Source: Simmondsia chinensis
Taxonomy: Eukaryota > Streptophyta > Magnoliopsida > Caryophyllales > Simmondsiaceae
Direction of reading: 5' to 3'
DNA: 64,000 nucleotides
Assembly (NCBI GenBank): GCA_018398585.1
Contig: JAGTTD010000001.1
Span: forward strand, 250,501 to 314,500
Part shown: positions 10,794 through 21,522 of the stretch, piece by piece
How the letters are laid out: every line of letters begins with the position of its first letter
How positions within the stretch are numbered: position 1 is the first letter of the stretch
Position numbers and translations under genes: made by a program
Notes under the pieces: model-generated
What the model was told of the DNA's origin: nothing
The model's database searches: none
What the model saw: the letters and a program-made list of their open reading frames with translations, nothing else

Positions 10794-12456
10794 ATGTGAG
10801 TAATTTGATCGTGTAAAAAAATAAAATTAAACAAACTATTTCAAATACAAGAAAACATAACAAACAATTTTAAACAAACTTACAAATACAATAACTAACT
10901 GTGTAAATTAGGATTGTTCACCAAAACCCGAACCCGAAAATACCAAACCAAAACCGAGAACACCGAACTAAAAATCTCTGTTATTGAGTTTGAAGAAGCA
11001 TCTTGTTACTGAATCGTTAAAAAATCTGGTTACTTTTGAGTGGTTACGGTTTATGGGTGACACTAAATTGGTTAACCAGATAACCGATTAGCATATTTGG
11101 GCGGCTGTGAACAGAAAATTGCAGAAAATTGTGGCGTGGGAGAGGATTAAGGAGAGGTGGTTGCAATGCAGTTAACAATTTGTTCAAAGTTTGATACTAT
11201 TCCTCTCACTTGCACAACAAATGCAGTCAACTTTTCTCTAACAAAACCTAGCAAAAGACCTTTAATCTCTACTTATATTATAACAAAATCCCCTCACCCA
11301 AAATGAACTTTCAAATTCGAAAATAAATTTTTTAATGAACCCATCGTTCATATCCTCTTTTTATACTAAAACATAATTTATTTGATAAAATAGTCTTAAC
11401 CCCGATAATATATAAATAACATTATAAATATCCTCGTGTATTGTAGAACATAATGTGCCACATTATTAATTGAAAATTGCTCTATTTCACATCATACACC
11501 ATTTCAAGGATAGTAATGTTAATCGAATTTTACTCAGATTTAAAGTAATATAAACTAGTTTGAATGATAGTCTCTAGCCTTCAGGCTTTGTTTTGTTAAA
11601 AAAGAGTTAATTTGAGCGAAGTAGAAATTTGTGACGAGTTTAAAATTTAAAAAAAATAAATTCAAAACAATCATATCAATTTATGTGATAATAATTAAAA
11701 AAAATTTTTGGACGAAAATAATAACTAAATTATCACCTTCGATTAAAATTTTTTAAAATCATATTTCATTGTTCTTTTTAATTTAATGGTTTATAATGGC
11801 TGCTTCTGGAATTAAAAATGAGGACTCGAAACTTTAAAGCACCCAATCTATAACCTTCCTTTATAGTCTCTAACTAGAGCCTTTTCATCTTCTATGAATC
11901 AGTCAAAACTAATTCTAAGATACCTTATATAATATTATATTAAGAATTTATTCTAAGGTAATATATGCTTTAATTTTTTTATTATTTAGATATGATAATA
12001 TTTAATATATGATGGAATTTAAAATTTTCTTCAATCACCGGTCTTCTACCGAAATATAAAATTTTTTTTGTTAGAAAGCTATTGACTAAAATATTTCAAT
12101 AATATATATACAAACATATTTTTTGTTGTAATCTTGCAAGTTGTTATCGAAATATTAGTATAATCATGTGTCGTATAGGATATGTAGTTGATAAAATTTT
12201 TAAAACTTTTTATATTTCATTATATTTATTAAGATATCAAAATATCTAAATAATAAATCTCCAAACCTCATTGTACATAGATTATAAATTTTATTGTTAA
12301 TTAAATAATATTATTTTAAAGTCGAATTTTATACCATACTTCAAGGATATTTCTATTGTTACGACAAAAATGTTAATATTATAGTAATTTTAAAAAAATT
12401 ATACTTATTATTTATTCTAAGTCGTATAAAATCTCTGATAATAATATTTTTTTACC
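10794..12456. other. intergenic, AT-rich
   Basis: At 10917-11100 there are repeated AACCC/AACCGA-type words that resemble the low-complexity parts of plant hAT elements, but no ends could be defined. The rest is very AT-rich. No gene seen. Confidence 0.4.
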
Positions 12457-12973
12457 AACAATTAATTTTAAAATAACCTAACTATATTTTAATGTATCAA
12501 AAAATAATCTAACTATATCACATAATCAAAAAATAGCACATCTCTAATTTTTTTTATCAAAAAATAATCCAACTCTATTACCTAACTGAAAAATAACCTA
12601 ATACCTAACTGAAAAATAACCTAACTCTTACTTTTCTATTAAAATATAACTAAACTCTAAAATTTTGACTTTAAAAATGCCGAAATGGTGGCTGAGTGGT
12701 ATAATACTCCGACAACATATTTTTCTTCTACATATTTTTGATTTGGCTAGGTGGACAAAAAAACCTAGCCAAACCAAAATACATAGAAGAAAAATATATT
12801 ATCGGAGCGTTATATTAATTGCCATACCCAACCACCATTTTTTAAATTAAAATTTTAGAGTTTAGTTATTTTTAGTAGAAAAGTAAAAGTTGGGTTATTT
12901 TTTAGTTGAAAAATATAGTTAAATTATTTTTTTGTAATTGACATATAATTAAGTTATTTTTAAATTAATTATT
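12457..12973. repeat. foldback / MITE-like inverted-repeat element
   Basis: Two long arms fold on a centre near 12757, where GGCTAGGTGG faces CCTAGCC. Outer arms share AATTAATTTTAAAATAA-type ends and repeated AAATAACCTAACT words. Possible target duplication: ATATTTTTTTACC (12444-12456) and ATATTTTTTACC (12974-12985), differing by one T. The superfamily is not assignable. Confidence 0.6.
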
Positions 12974-12985
12974 ATATTTTTTACC

Positions 12986-13434
12986 GTAATAATAATATTA
13001 TTCTATTTTAAATATCAATATTTAATAGAATTTAATGGAATTTAATATAGAAATGGGCCCAGGCACGACCCCACTTCTTCCCATCCCGCTGCTGAGGTGA
13101 GTCCTGATTGTGCGAATGTATGTACGTCCCTCTCTCTCCTCTTTCTCTCCCCTTCATTTTAATGGCGTGAGCCTGCGAGCCTCCTTCTTAGTGACAATCC
13201 AAAACCCTTTCTCTCCCTTTTTTGCCTTTCTTTTCCTTTTTGAATTCTCCCAAAACCCCACCAAATGAGTTTCAAATGGACTGAAAATGAGACCCATGTA
13301 TGTTTGATGCTGTATCATCTCACTCACTATATCTATTTGCCATTTGCCGTTTGATTCTTGTTCTGGGTGTCTATGTTTGTTTAGGTTTTAGTTTTTTTCT
13401 CTGTTGTACTTTTAGTGTTCTTATTGGTGTAAGG
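12986..13434 (+). promoter_or_regulatory. presumed promoter and 5' UTR of the Pumilio gene
   Basis: Sequence becomes pyrimidine-rich (CTCTCTCTCC, TTTCTCTCCCC at about 13125-13235), as in many plant 5' leaders. No convincing TATA box was seen. A good donor-like GTATGT at 13298 and an acceptor TTTTAG ending at 13415 could remove a 118-nt leader intron. The upstream ATG at 13266 would then open a short upstream frame. Confidence 0.4.
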
Positions 13435-16400
13435 ATGAGCGAAGAGAGGATTCATGTCGAGAGAGAATTAGGTCCGTTTCTGGATGAAATTCTGCATTTT
13501 ACGTCGAATCATCAGCATCATTTTGATCCCCAGATGCTAAAGAGTGTGACTAACGTGGACCCATGTTGTAATGGTGGTGGGTTTTGTGTATCCGATCGTG
13601 GGTCGTCATCATTGGCCTCTTTTGATTTTGATCGAGTTGCCAATCAAACCCCCGAAACCCATAAATTAGATCGAGTTTTGATGAACTCGAGCGTAAATGA
13701 TTGTTGGTATAGAGGCAAGAACAATGAGTTTTTGGGGGATGTGCTTGGTCTAGCCAGAGAGTTTGAGGGCATGTGTATTGGCAATAGGACTAATGTTTAT
13801 TCTGATGTTAGGCAATTTGAGAAAGACCCGAGTGTTTTTAGGATAAGTGATCGTAATTTAGCTAACTTTGGCTCCATCAACGGTGAGAATCTCGGGTGTT
13901 TTGATGGTCTTACCAATGATTTTTTGCCAAACCGGGGTTTTCAGACCCCTGTCTATGGGCTTAACATGGGTGTTGATGATGGAATGAAGTTTGGATTAGG
14001 GCAAAGAGGATGTAATGTCGATGATTCAGTGGGACACTTTGTTGCTCAAAGTCAGTCAAATGGACTCCTGTTCAACGAGATGAACCAACGAGGGAATGAG
14101 TATTGTGGTATTAGGATCCCAATGCGGCAAATAAATGAGTGTTACAGTGATGGAAATATGCATCAGAGAGGAAAAGATTGTTATGTTGATGAAATTTCGC
14201 TTCGGAAATATGGGACTCATTTTGCTAACCCACCCTTACAACCGCGTATAATGGATGTGAAAACCAATAATGAAGTTTCAAAATCACCGTCTCCATATCT
14301 GAATGAGGTAGCACTACAGGAATGTGGAATGAATTTCAATGAAAAAACGGGTGTCTTGAATTTGATAAAAGCGTCCCAAACACTGCATTCTAAGCAAGCT
14401 TTTGGTATGGAAAGTGTTCTATATGATTCAGTGAGGGAAAAGACCAGGGGACCCGCCCAATCTGTTGTTTTGATGAAAAAGACTAGACAACCTGAGACTT
14501 ATGACCGCGATGACACCTTTATCATTCAAGAAAATAGCTTAGGTAGTGCTATTCCCATGAATGATCTTTCAAGGGGTCGGAACAAACGCTGCCTTAGTTG
14601 GAATACAATGCAAAACATTCGCGATAGGTCCTTGGAACATAACGGTCAATTGCAGCAGGACAACATTTCTGGGGATTTTAGAAGCTTGCTAAGTTATTAT
14701 CCAATGTTGTTGCAACAAACATGTAACTCTTTGGCTGGAGTTCAAGACAGCATATATCCTATGGCAAAGGATCAGCATGGTTGTCGGTCCTTGCAGAAGA
14801 AGTTTGATGAAGGATCCTATGAAGATGTGCAGTTGATATTTAGTGAAATAATTGACCATATTGTTGAGCTTATGATGAACCCATTTGGAAATTATCTTAT
14901 TCAGAAATTATTAGATGTTTGCAACGAAGAGCAGAGAATGAAGATTGTTCAGATGGTTACTCGTGATCATGGGCAACTGGTCAAAGTTTCCTTGGACACA
15001 CATGGGTACTTTTGTCTTATATGCAGCTTAAAATATTTTTCATTCTTTTCCCTTGCAGTTTTTAAATGTTGTGCTCTGAATCAAATTTTTTGTGGTTTCA
15101 GTACACGTGTGGTACAGAAATTAATTGAGACTCTCAAAACCCGGAGGCAAATTTCGTTAGTTATACAAGCTCTTGAACCAGGTTTTCTTGATCTTATTAA
15201 GGATCCGAATGGGAATCATGTGGTTCAACGTTGCTTGCAATGCCTCAGTTGTGAAGATAATAAGGTACCTGTATTTTTGGCTATCCATTCTTACTGCTGC
15301 TTCCTTAGATATGCATTCTAGGAATGAGCATAGTGTAACATCTATGCCTTCATATGCAACTTTTATGCACGGTTTTGAGTACTTTGTGCAGTGGTTCACT
15401 GGCGCGATAAAATATGTAGACTGAGGTCAACTTTCACCCACATGGCTAGGATACAGTTATTCGTTCATTTTTTCCTTTTTGATTGGCAACAGAACTTAGT
15501 AAGCGAACAAGAATATGCCATGAACTAAGCTTGTATACTACTATATTCTACTGACACATCTTTTTTCCAATATTGAGTTGGGATTTCCACTTTGATAAAG
15601 AACTAGTTGAATCCTTCTTTTTGTTTAAGGTAAGAGAAATCGAAGAAAATGGTGGGTGATCATGATATGCATTTGGGTAATAGCAACGAAGGGAAAGGCT
15701 CCAAGATTTTAGTGTTATACAGAAAGTATTTGTGGATTATTTGAAGTAGTGCGAGGAAACCATTTGATTACTCCTTACAGCATGGCAAACGTCAATAACT
15801 CAGAATCTCCATCTGTTCCTTTTCAGCGATTCATTGTTCTCTTCTATTCCTTCATGCCAGTTTATTTTTGATGCTGCTGCCAAGTTTTGTGTTGAGATTG
15901 CGACCCATCGGCATGGATGTTGTGTTCTTCAACGATGCATTGCTCATTCAAAGGGGGAACAACAACAGAATTTGGTTGCCGAAATTTCTTCATATGGCGT
16001 CCACCTGGCTCAAGATCCTTTTGGGTAACAAATTATATTTGCTATTATGTAACCATTTATTTAATTTCCACTTTGCTAAGCTAGGAATTCTTCTCTCTTT
16101 GTTTTTTTTCCTTAGATAATTAGTAGTCATCATTGCAAATCAATTAGAACCAGATTTTAAAGGAATCTTAGGAGAACACAGTGCTCATAGGGAGAAGGCA
16201 AGCCTTTCTGAATGATAAACATGCAATGAGGAGTACAAAACTTTTTTTAGTCCTATCTTTTGTTTGGATAAAAGATAAAAATGAAAAGGAAACTTGGAAG
16301 CAATTTAAAAGACTTGATGAAAATATGAACAGTGTGAGTTGTGCTTAACAAAATACTGAAAGTTAAATGGCACAATGAACAATGAGATTCTTTTAAGGTG

Positions 16401-18862
16401 CTTGAGAACAGCATTCAAAACATCAAACAAATACTGTTGGTGTAAAAGCCCATGACAGGAGCACCTTACCAAACTCGGATAACTTATCCAAATGTAAACT
16501 ATTCAACAATAATAGGTGGATAATCCTTGTATTCTAGTCTAACTTAGCCAATTTCTATACATGGTTTATTCATGTGAATATGTACAGTCTCTTAGAATCA
16601 TAATGAAATGGAAAACAAATACAACAAAGGACACCAAAGGGTGTGACAGTTTCTACCTAGAAGCTTGATAAAAGACCAACCAAGATGGTTAAAATGTTAA
16701 GCCTAGTCTCGTTTGCTGGTACAAATACTTACACTTCTAGATTAGGATATGTTTGCGGTACTGCTGTGTGAAGGAAGTTAGAGCTAATTATGTGACCATT
16801 TCATTTTGATATATGCACATCTTCCTGTCGAACAAGTTAGAGTCTACAACATATCATATATTAAGAAGTTCTTATGCGTTTTCTCTTTGCTGTGCATACA
16901 CATGACTATCAGCTTCTGCAATATGATGCATGGGTTCTTCGCCTGAATTAGTGTTAAAGAAAAGTCGTTGGCAAGTGTTTATCTGATTATCTTTCGGTCG
17001 ATAATCTTCACGTCTTGTTGAATTATGGTCGTTTATTCCAATATAAATTAACGGTTGTTTATACATCAAGGTTTACTTTCGGAGTGGAAGGCTGCTGCCT
17101 GATTGTGTGAGGGGAAAATGTAGTTATTGACTGGCCAAACAGGCCCATTCCCGAGATTTTTGGAGTCCAAAATAAGTTTTGATCAGTGGGCTCTTTTTTA
17201 GTAAAGAAGGTATCCAGGAAAATTTATTTACACCTTGAGTAATCTGCTTTATGTTATAATTTCAACTAATATGCGGGTCATTTTGATTATATATGCATTT
17301 ATACATTTATAATATATTAATATTGATTGTTATTTCTTCCATTATAAATGGTGATATGCAGTAAAATCAAACTTAGAATATAACTAATTTTCAAAAGAGA
17401 TCCCTAAAAAATAGGAGGCCTCAAGTGATTACTTGGGTTACCTGGGGTTTTGACTGGCCATCTGCAAGAGCATATTCATCCTGAAGAAGCATACTGATCT
17501 CTCAGATTTCTTGAAGAGCAGATATAATAAGGAGAATATTATCTTTGTTGAAGAGCTGCTTTGGTCTCTAATATGTGATCTGTATTGTTAGTGCTAGGAT
17601 GACAATATCATTGACATTGCTTTCTGATACTGAAGATTTTTCTTTTTTGTATTTGGGTACTTGTCTTTCAGAAATTATGTAGTCCAGTACCTCATAGAGC
17701 TAAAAGATCCATCTACGTCAAGCAAGCTGGTGTCTCAGTTTGAGGGGAATTACATGCAGCTCTCAATGCAGAAGTTCAGTAGCCATGTGGTTGAAAGATG
17801 TCTCAAGTGCATAGAAGAGAGCCGGCCAAGGATTGTGTATGAATTGCTGTCGGTTGAACATTTTGATCAGCTTTTGCAGCATCCTTTCGCCAACTATGTC
17901 ATTCAATCAGCACTTGAAGTCACTAAGGTTTGCTCATGCGCACCTTTCTCTTGTCATTCATATGCTTATCCTCATGGAAATGTTTTTATATGTGCATACT
18001 TACAACAACAACAAAAAGCCTTGTTACATGAATCCTTGTTGGTGGATATACAAGCTTGAGGCGGATGAGGGTTTGGTCTAAAAATACTATCAAGATTCAT
18101 GGCCCAAGATGAGAGCATCTAGTTTAAAATCTCCTCTCGTCGAACATTGCTTACCAAGAATTGAAGAAATTGCAAGCTTGAGAGTAGGGATCCCGCCTCT
18201 CTCATCTGGGTTATTTCTGTAAAATAAGAAGTATGCTTCCCATTTGAATGTTATGAAATGAAATGGAAAAACAACGAAAAGTTAACCGTGAAAAAAGAAA
18301 ACAAGATGCATAATTTTATGTGGTTTAGCCAATTGTGTCTATGTCCTTGTAGTTGTAGAAATTTGTTAATATCTTTTGGAAGAGTACAAAAGAACCCCCC
18401 TTTCCTCATATTCCACTTCACAAGCTCTCAAGTAGGAATTTATAAAACCACACAAAACCCTAATGTGTCTGAAAAACACCATCAAATGGGCTTGGGCTCA
18501 AAACAAGTTCCAAAAATTTTCCGGGCGCTATGCACCTAACCCCCCTAAAACGTAGGCCGATTTTCTACTTCATGGACAATGACCCATTTCAGAATAAAAC
18601 CAAACTCCACATATAGGAAGCCCCACAGGTGAAAATATAGGCAATTCAGGCCCTCCATGGGATTGAATGACTGCATTTCCACGATTTTTGGTCTTGCTCA
18701 TGGGTCACATGCTTGCTATTGTATCTTATTCTTCACATGTGCATTCTCCCTTTGCAGGGTGCGCTTCACGATTCATTAGTGGCAGCAGTGAGGCCTCACA
18801 CAATGCTACGCACCAACCCTCATTGCAAGAAGATTTTCTCCCGCAGCTTGTTGAAGAAGTGA
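13435..18862 (+). CDS. Pumilio/PUF RNA-binding protein (PUM9-12-like group), five exons
   Basis: Exons: 13435-15005, 15102-15264, 15861-16024, 17672-17927 and 18758-18862. All introns are GT-AG and phases join without a break (2,259 nt, 752 residues). I chose the ATG at 13435 (MSEERIHVEREL); an in-frame ATG at 13300 would add 45 hydrophobic residues and may lie in a leader intron. The N-terminal 430 residues are low in recognisable domains. The C-terminal part carries eight PUF repeats with RNA-facing triplets in order: CRxxQ, NYxxQ, TRxxQ, NHxxQ, CCxxQ, NYxxQ, SHxxE, NYxxQ, then a short cap ending SRSLLKK. PUF proteins bind 3' UTRs and lower mRNA translation or stability, usually in the cytoplasm. 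The repeat triplets predict the classical Pumilio target. Intron 1 is only 96 nt, a multiple of three, and has no in-frame stop. Confidence 0.88.
15265..15860 (+). other. Pumilio gene intron 2
   Basis: Donor AAG/GTACCT at 15265, acceptor ATGCCAG ending at 15860. No repeat or nested gene seen. Confidence 0.7.
16025..17671 (+). other. Pumilio gene intron 3 (1.6 kb)
   Basis: Donor GG/GTAACA, acceptor TTGTCTTTCAG ending at 17671. The exons on both sides encode DPFG and NYVVQ, the two halves of PUF repeat 6, so the join is secure. No nested gene recognised. Confidence 0.75.
17928..18757 (+). other. Pumilio gene intron 4, with possible LTR remnant
   Basis: Donor AAG/GTTTGC, acceptor CCCTTTGCAG ending at 18757. 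The part 18300-18620 (ATGTGGTTTAGCCAATTG and a later TTATAAAACCACAC) looks like a decayed copia LTR, but I found no partner or target duplication. Confidence 0.6.
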
Positions 18863-19096
18863 AACTTCACTGTTGTATCTTTCATCTTGTGCCTTTGGTA
18901 AGCTTAGTATTGTTATTGTTATCGCCATGTCATGATCTATCTGTGGCTCATAGTGGCGGTTTCGATACGCGGGTAGGTCTTCTTCTATTAGAGTTCGACG
19001 AGTGTAAAGGGCTGAGTTTTTTTTTTCTCCTTTATACCTTGGACATGGACACGAGTTTGCACATGAATCTTGTTTTTTGCTGGCGTCCAAGCTTTT

Positions 19097-19098
<2 letters not shown>
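18863..19098 (+). other. 3' UTR region of the Pumilio gene
   Basis: Follows the TGA at 18860-18862. No clear poly(A) signal seen. It runs into the AT microsatellite. Confidence 0.4.

Positions 19099-19130
<32 letters not shown>
19099..19130. repeat. (AT)16 microsatellite
   Basis: Uninterrupted alternating A and T over 32 bases, directly downstream of the Pumilio gene. Confidence 0.95.
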
Positions 19131-19133
<3 letters not shown>

Positions 19134-19189
19134 GACTGTTTTTCCAGTTTGCATAAATGCTTCTCGGTAGAATCTGTCTTAATCTATGA

Positions 19190-19323
19190 AGGAACATACC
19201 CAGTGCTTCAAGAGCTCCCGCCTACGTAGGGTCTAGGGGTGGCGGATGTACGCAGCCTTCCCCCTTCAAGGTGTTAACCTAAAAAGAGGCTGTTTTCCAG
19301 TGCCCCCAGTTAATGGGATCCTG
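19190..19323 (-). mobile_element. short 5S-derived SINE with internal deletion
   Basis: Flanked by a perfect 14-bp duplication GTCTTAATCTATGA (19176-19189 and 19324-19337). On the minus strand it begins with AGGATCCCATTAACT, close to the GGATCCCAT part of 5S rRNA. It then jumps directly to GGGGGCACTGG of the shared middle segment and goes on to GGCTGCGTACATCC and the tail GCACTGGGTATGTT. The 5S A-box to C-box part is therefore missing. Confidence 0.8.
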
Positions 19324-19337
19324 GTCTTAATCTATGA

Positions 19338-19833
19338 TATTCATTTATTGAAGAGTCACCTGAAATTGAGTGTTAGAGTAGCATTTTTTTTTTTTACAAG
19401 ATAAGAAGGCATAACACCACTTTAAGAACGGCCATTAACATCTGCGAAAGGGAGTTGATCCAAAAAAAAAAAAAATTCGGGGGAAGGGAAGAAATAAATT
19501 TTCAACTAAAGACCTCATGTTTGAGAAGTAAGTAGTCTAACAGCTACATCAAAATCTAATAGTGGTAGATTTGAGATTTTAGGGCCTAAGGTTTCTGATA
19601 TGATTTTGGTGGTAAATTGAAGTTCCTAGTTTGATTCCAAATTAAGGACATACTGATAACCATATCAAAATAGTTGAAAATTGATATGTGAGACTAAAAT
19701 AGAAACTTGAGGATCAAAATATGTATTCATCCTTTAATCAAAGATTTGTGAGGTTTGTCCTGCAGATTGGATATCGGGCTGGGAAACGAAGTTGGACTTG
19801 CAAGGATCGCAAGACCTATTTTATATATAGGGA
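19338..19833. other. intergenic, nothing recognised
   Basis: AT-rich sequence with short homopolymers near 19390 and 19460. No gene seen. Confidence 0.4.
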
Positions 19834-20000
19834 ATGACTCTTGTGAGAGTGCGGGAGATGAGAGGAGAAAATAATAACTATTGGATCTAAATTAAAGGCC
19901 AAGATTTCAAAATTATTTTTACACCTCTTGTTAAAGTCAATGGCTTAGATTTTATTAATTTAGATCCAATATTTGTTATTTTCTCCTCTGATCTCTGACC
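19834..20000. repeat. MITE-like inverted-repeat element, copy 1
   Basis: The left end ATGACTCTTGTGAGAGTGC and the segment GGAGAAAATAATAACTATT face AATATTTGTTATTTTCTCC and GATCTCTGACC on the right. The centre TTGTTAAAGTCAATGGCTTA resembles the centre of the related element at 34943-35126. Ends are approximate. Confidence 0.55.
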
Positions 20001-20197
20001 TATATATATATATGTATTATATATTGATTGATACTCAACACCAATATAAGATGTAAATTACATTTTTCACGTAGTTACGTAAAATTCATACACCTTAAGC
20101 CTCCGTGGCGCCTCAACACCAAAGCAAACCATTGACAACCCAACTCCCTCAATGATAAGAATATGTTTCTAGCATTAACACTATCTGTATTTTTATT

Positions 20198-20272
20198 GTT
20201 GTTGTTGTTGTACATCCTACCCCCCAGACCCTGCGCAAGCGGAAGCCCCTGTGGCATTGGGACTGTTATTGT
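20198..20272 (+). mobile_element. truncated RTE/SINE retroposon tail
   Basis: A 75-bp insert with CCAGACCCTGCGCAAGCGG, GCATTGGGACTG and a TTATTGTTG end. A 12-bp duplication TGTATTTTTATT lies at 20186-20197 and 20273-20284. Only the last part of the shared retroposon tail is present. Confidence 0.7.
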
Positions 20273-20796
20273 TGTATTTTTATTATCTTTTGCACAATTA
20301 ACCTAACTATTAAAAGGGTACAACCTTATAGGAGTAAATAAGCTCAATTGTAAATCACATTTTAAACGTGTTAGAAACAAAGTGGATCCACCCATAAGTC
20401 AAATTAAAATAACTCTATCCTCAATCCTCAAATCTTTTTAACTTTATAATGGTTTGAATTTTATGAGCCATATTTGAAGTATTATATATAATCATCAAAA
20501 GTGAAGAATTAGCTGAAAGAGGATGGTACAGATATTGAGCTCGTGACTTTCAGCTACCATTCTTCTACTTCCCCCATCTCTAATTCTGTATATAATTATA
20601 TTATTCTAGTCCCTGCTTTGTCAACATTCTGTATTAGTTCTCTAATGAATGCAAGTTTAGCTTAAAATCCTTTCTACAAGTTGAGAGTGTAATAAAATTG
20701 CACTGATAAGGGCCACTAAAATAAAGGGTAGGGGGGATACAAGTTTCAAACCTAATATCTCACGCTCAAATAGAGTGGCTTAACCCCTACACTAAA

Positions 20797-20983
20797 CTAT
20801 TGATTTTTCTTATTATTTATAAGTACATTAGATAAATAAATAAGTTTAACATTTTCCTTATCTAAATTTAGTTTATAAAAATTAATTTATTAATTATTAT
20901 CTTTTATAATCTATTGATTTTTCTTATTATTTATAAGTACATTAGATAAATAAATAAGTTTAACATTTTCCTTATCTAAATAT
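20797..20983. repeat. tandem duplication, 114-bp period
   Basis: The segment beginning CTATTGATTTTTCTTATT at 20797 is repeated almost without change from 20911, and homology fades near 20983. It is a recent local duplication in the region upstream of the hexose carrier gene. Confidence 0.85.
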
Positions 20984-21522
20984 ATTTTCATTTCAACATT
21001 ATCTTATAGTCTTTTACACAAACTTGTACTGAGATTTGCGGTGGTTGATAAATTACAGTATGATAGTAAAATGTAAGAATTAATAGCTTTTATTCCTTTA
21101 TGATCATAATAATTATACCATACTCAGTAATATACTAGTTTTTATTAATAAAATCCTATTTTAAATTATACATATTTGTATAACTATTAAATACCGATTG
21201 AAAATAAACAAGAAATAGAGAGCCAAAAAAAAAGGAGCAGTTATTGTTAAAATAAAAGTTGTTAATGTCAGTGCAACGGATAGCTATGAGTATAATATCT
21301 ACAAAATTTTCATAGAAATAACGATATTACTTTGACAACGATAATTTTAACCCGACAATAACATTATTTAAAACGAAATAGGAAAAGATAAACAAGTAGA
21401 TGTCACAAAATTGGGAATTCATAAGGTTCAGTCAATCACTCCCTTCTTCCACCATCAATATTTAACGTTTCCTCCTCTGCAATTCTGCTCTCACTTATTT
21501 ACTGACACAGAGGTCGGAGAAG
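20984..21522 (+). promoter_or_regulatory. upstream region of the hexose carrier gene
   Basis: AT-rich, then a pyrimidine-rich leader (21430-21510) with CTCCCTTCTTCC and TTTCCTCCTCTGC. A weak TATA-like AATATTTAAC occurs near 21456. No firm promoter element could be chosen. Confidence 0.35.

Noticed and set aside
10267..10863. Gly/Arg-rich plus-strand and His/Pro-rich minus-strand open frames
   Set aside because: Both come from the low-complexity GGTGGT/CCACCA leader of the LINE and have no domain pattern.
12680..12710. tRNA-like A box (GTGGCTGAGTGGTATAA)
   Set aside because: No B box, no acceptor stem and no cloverleaf; it is part of the foldback element's arm.
13300..13434. Upstream in-frame ATG of the Pumilio gene as the true start (would add a hydrophobic leader)
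   Set aside because: A signal-like leader is implausible for a PUF protein, and a good donor/acceptor pair (13298, 13415) suggests a leader intron. Not fully excluded.
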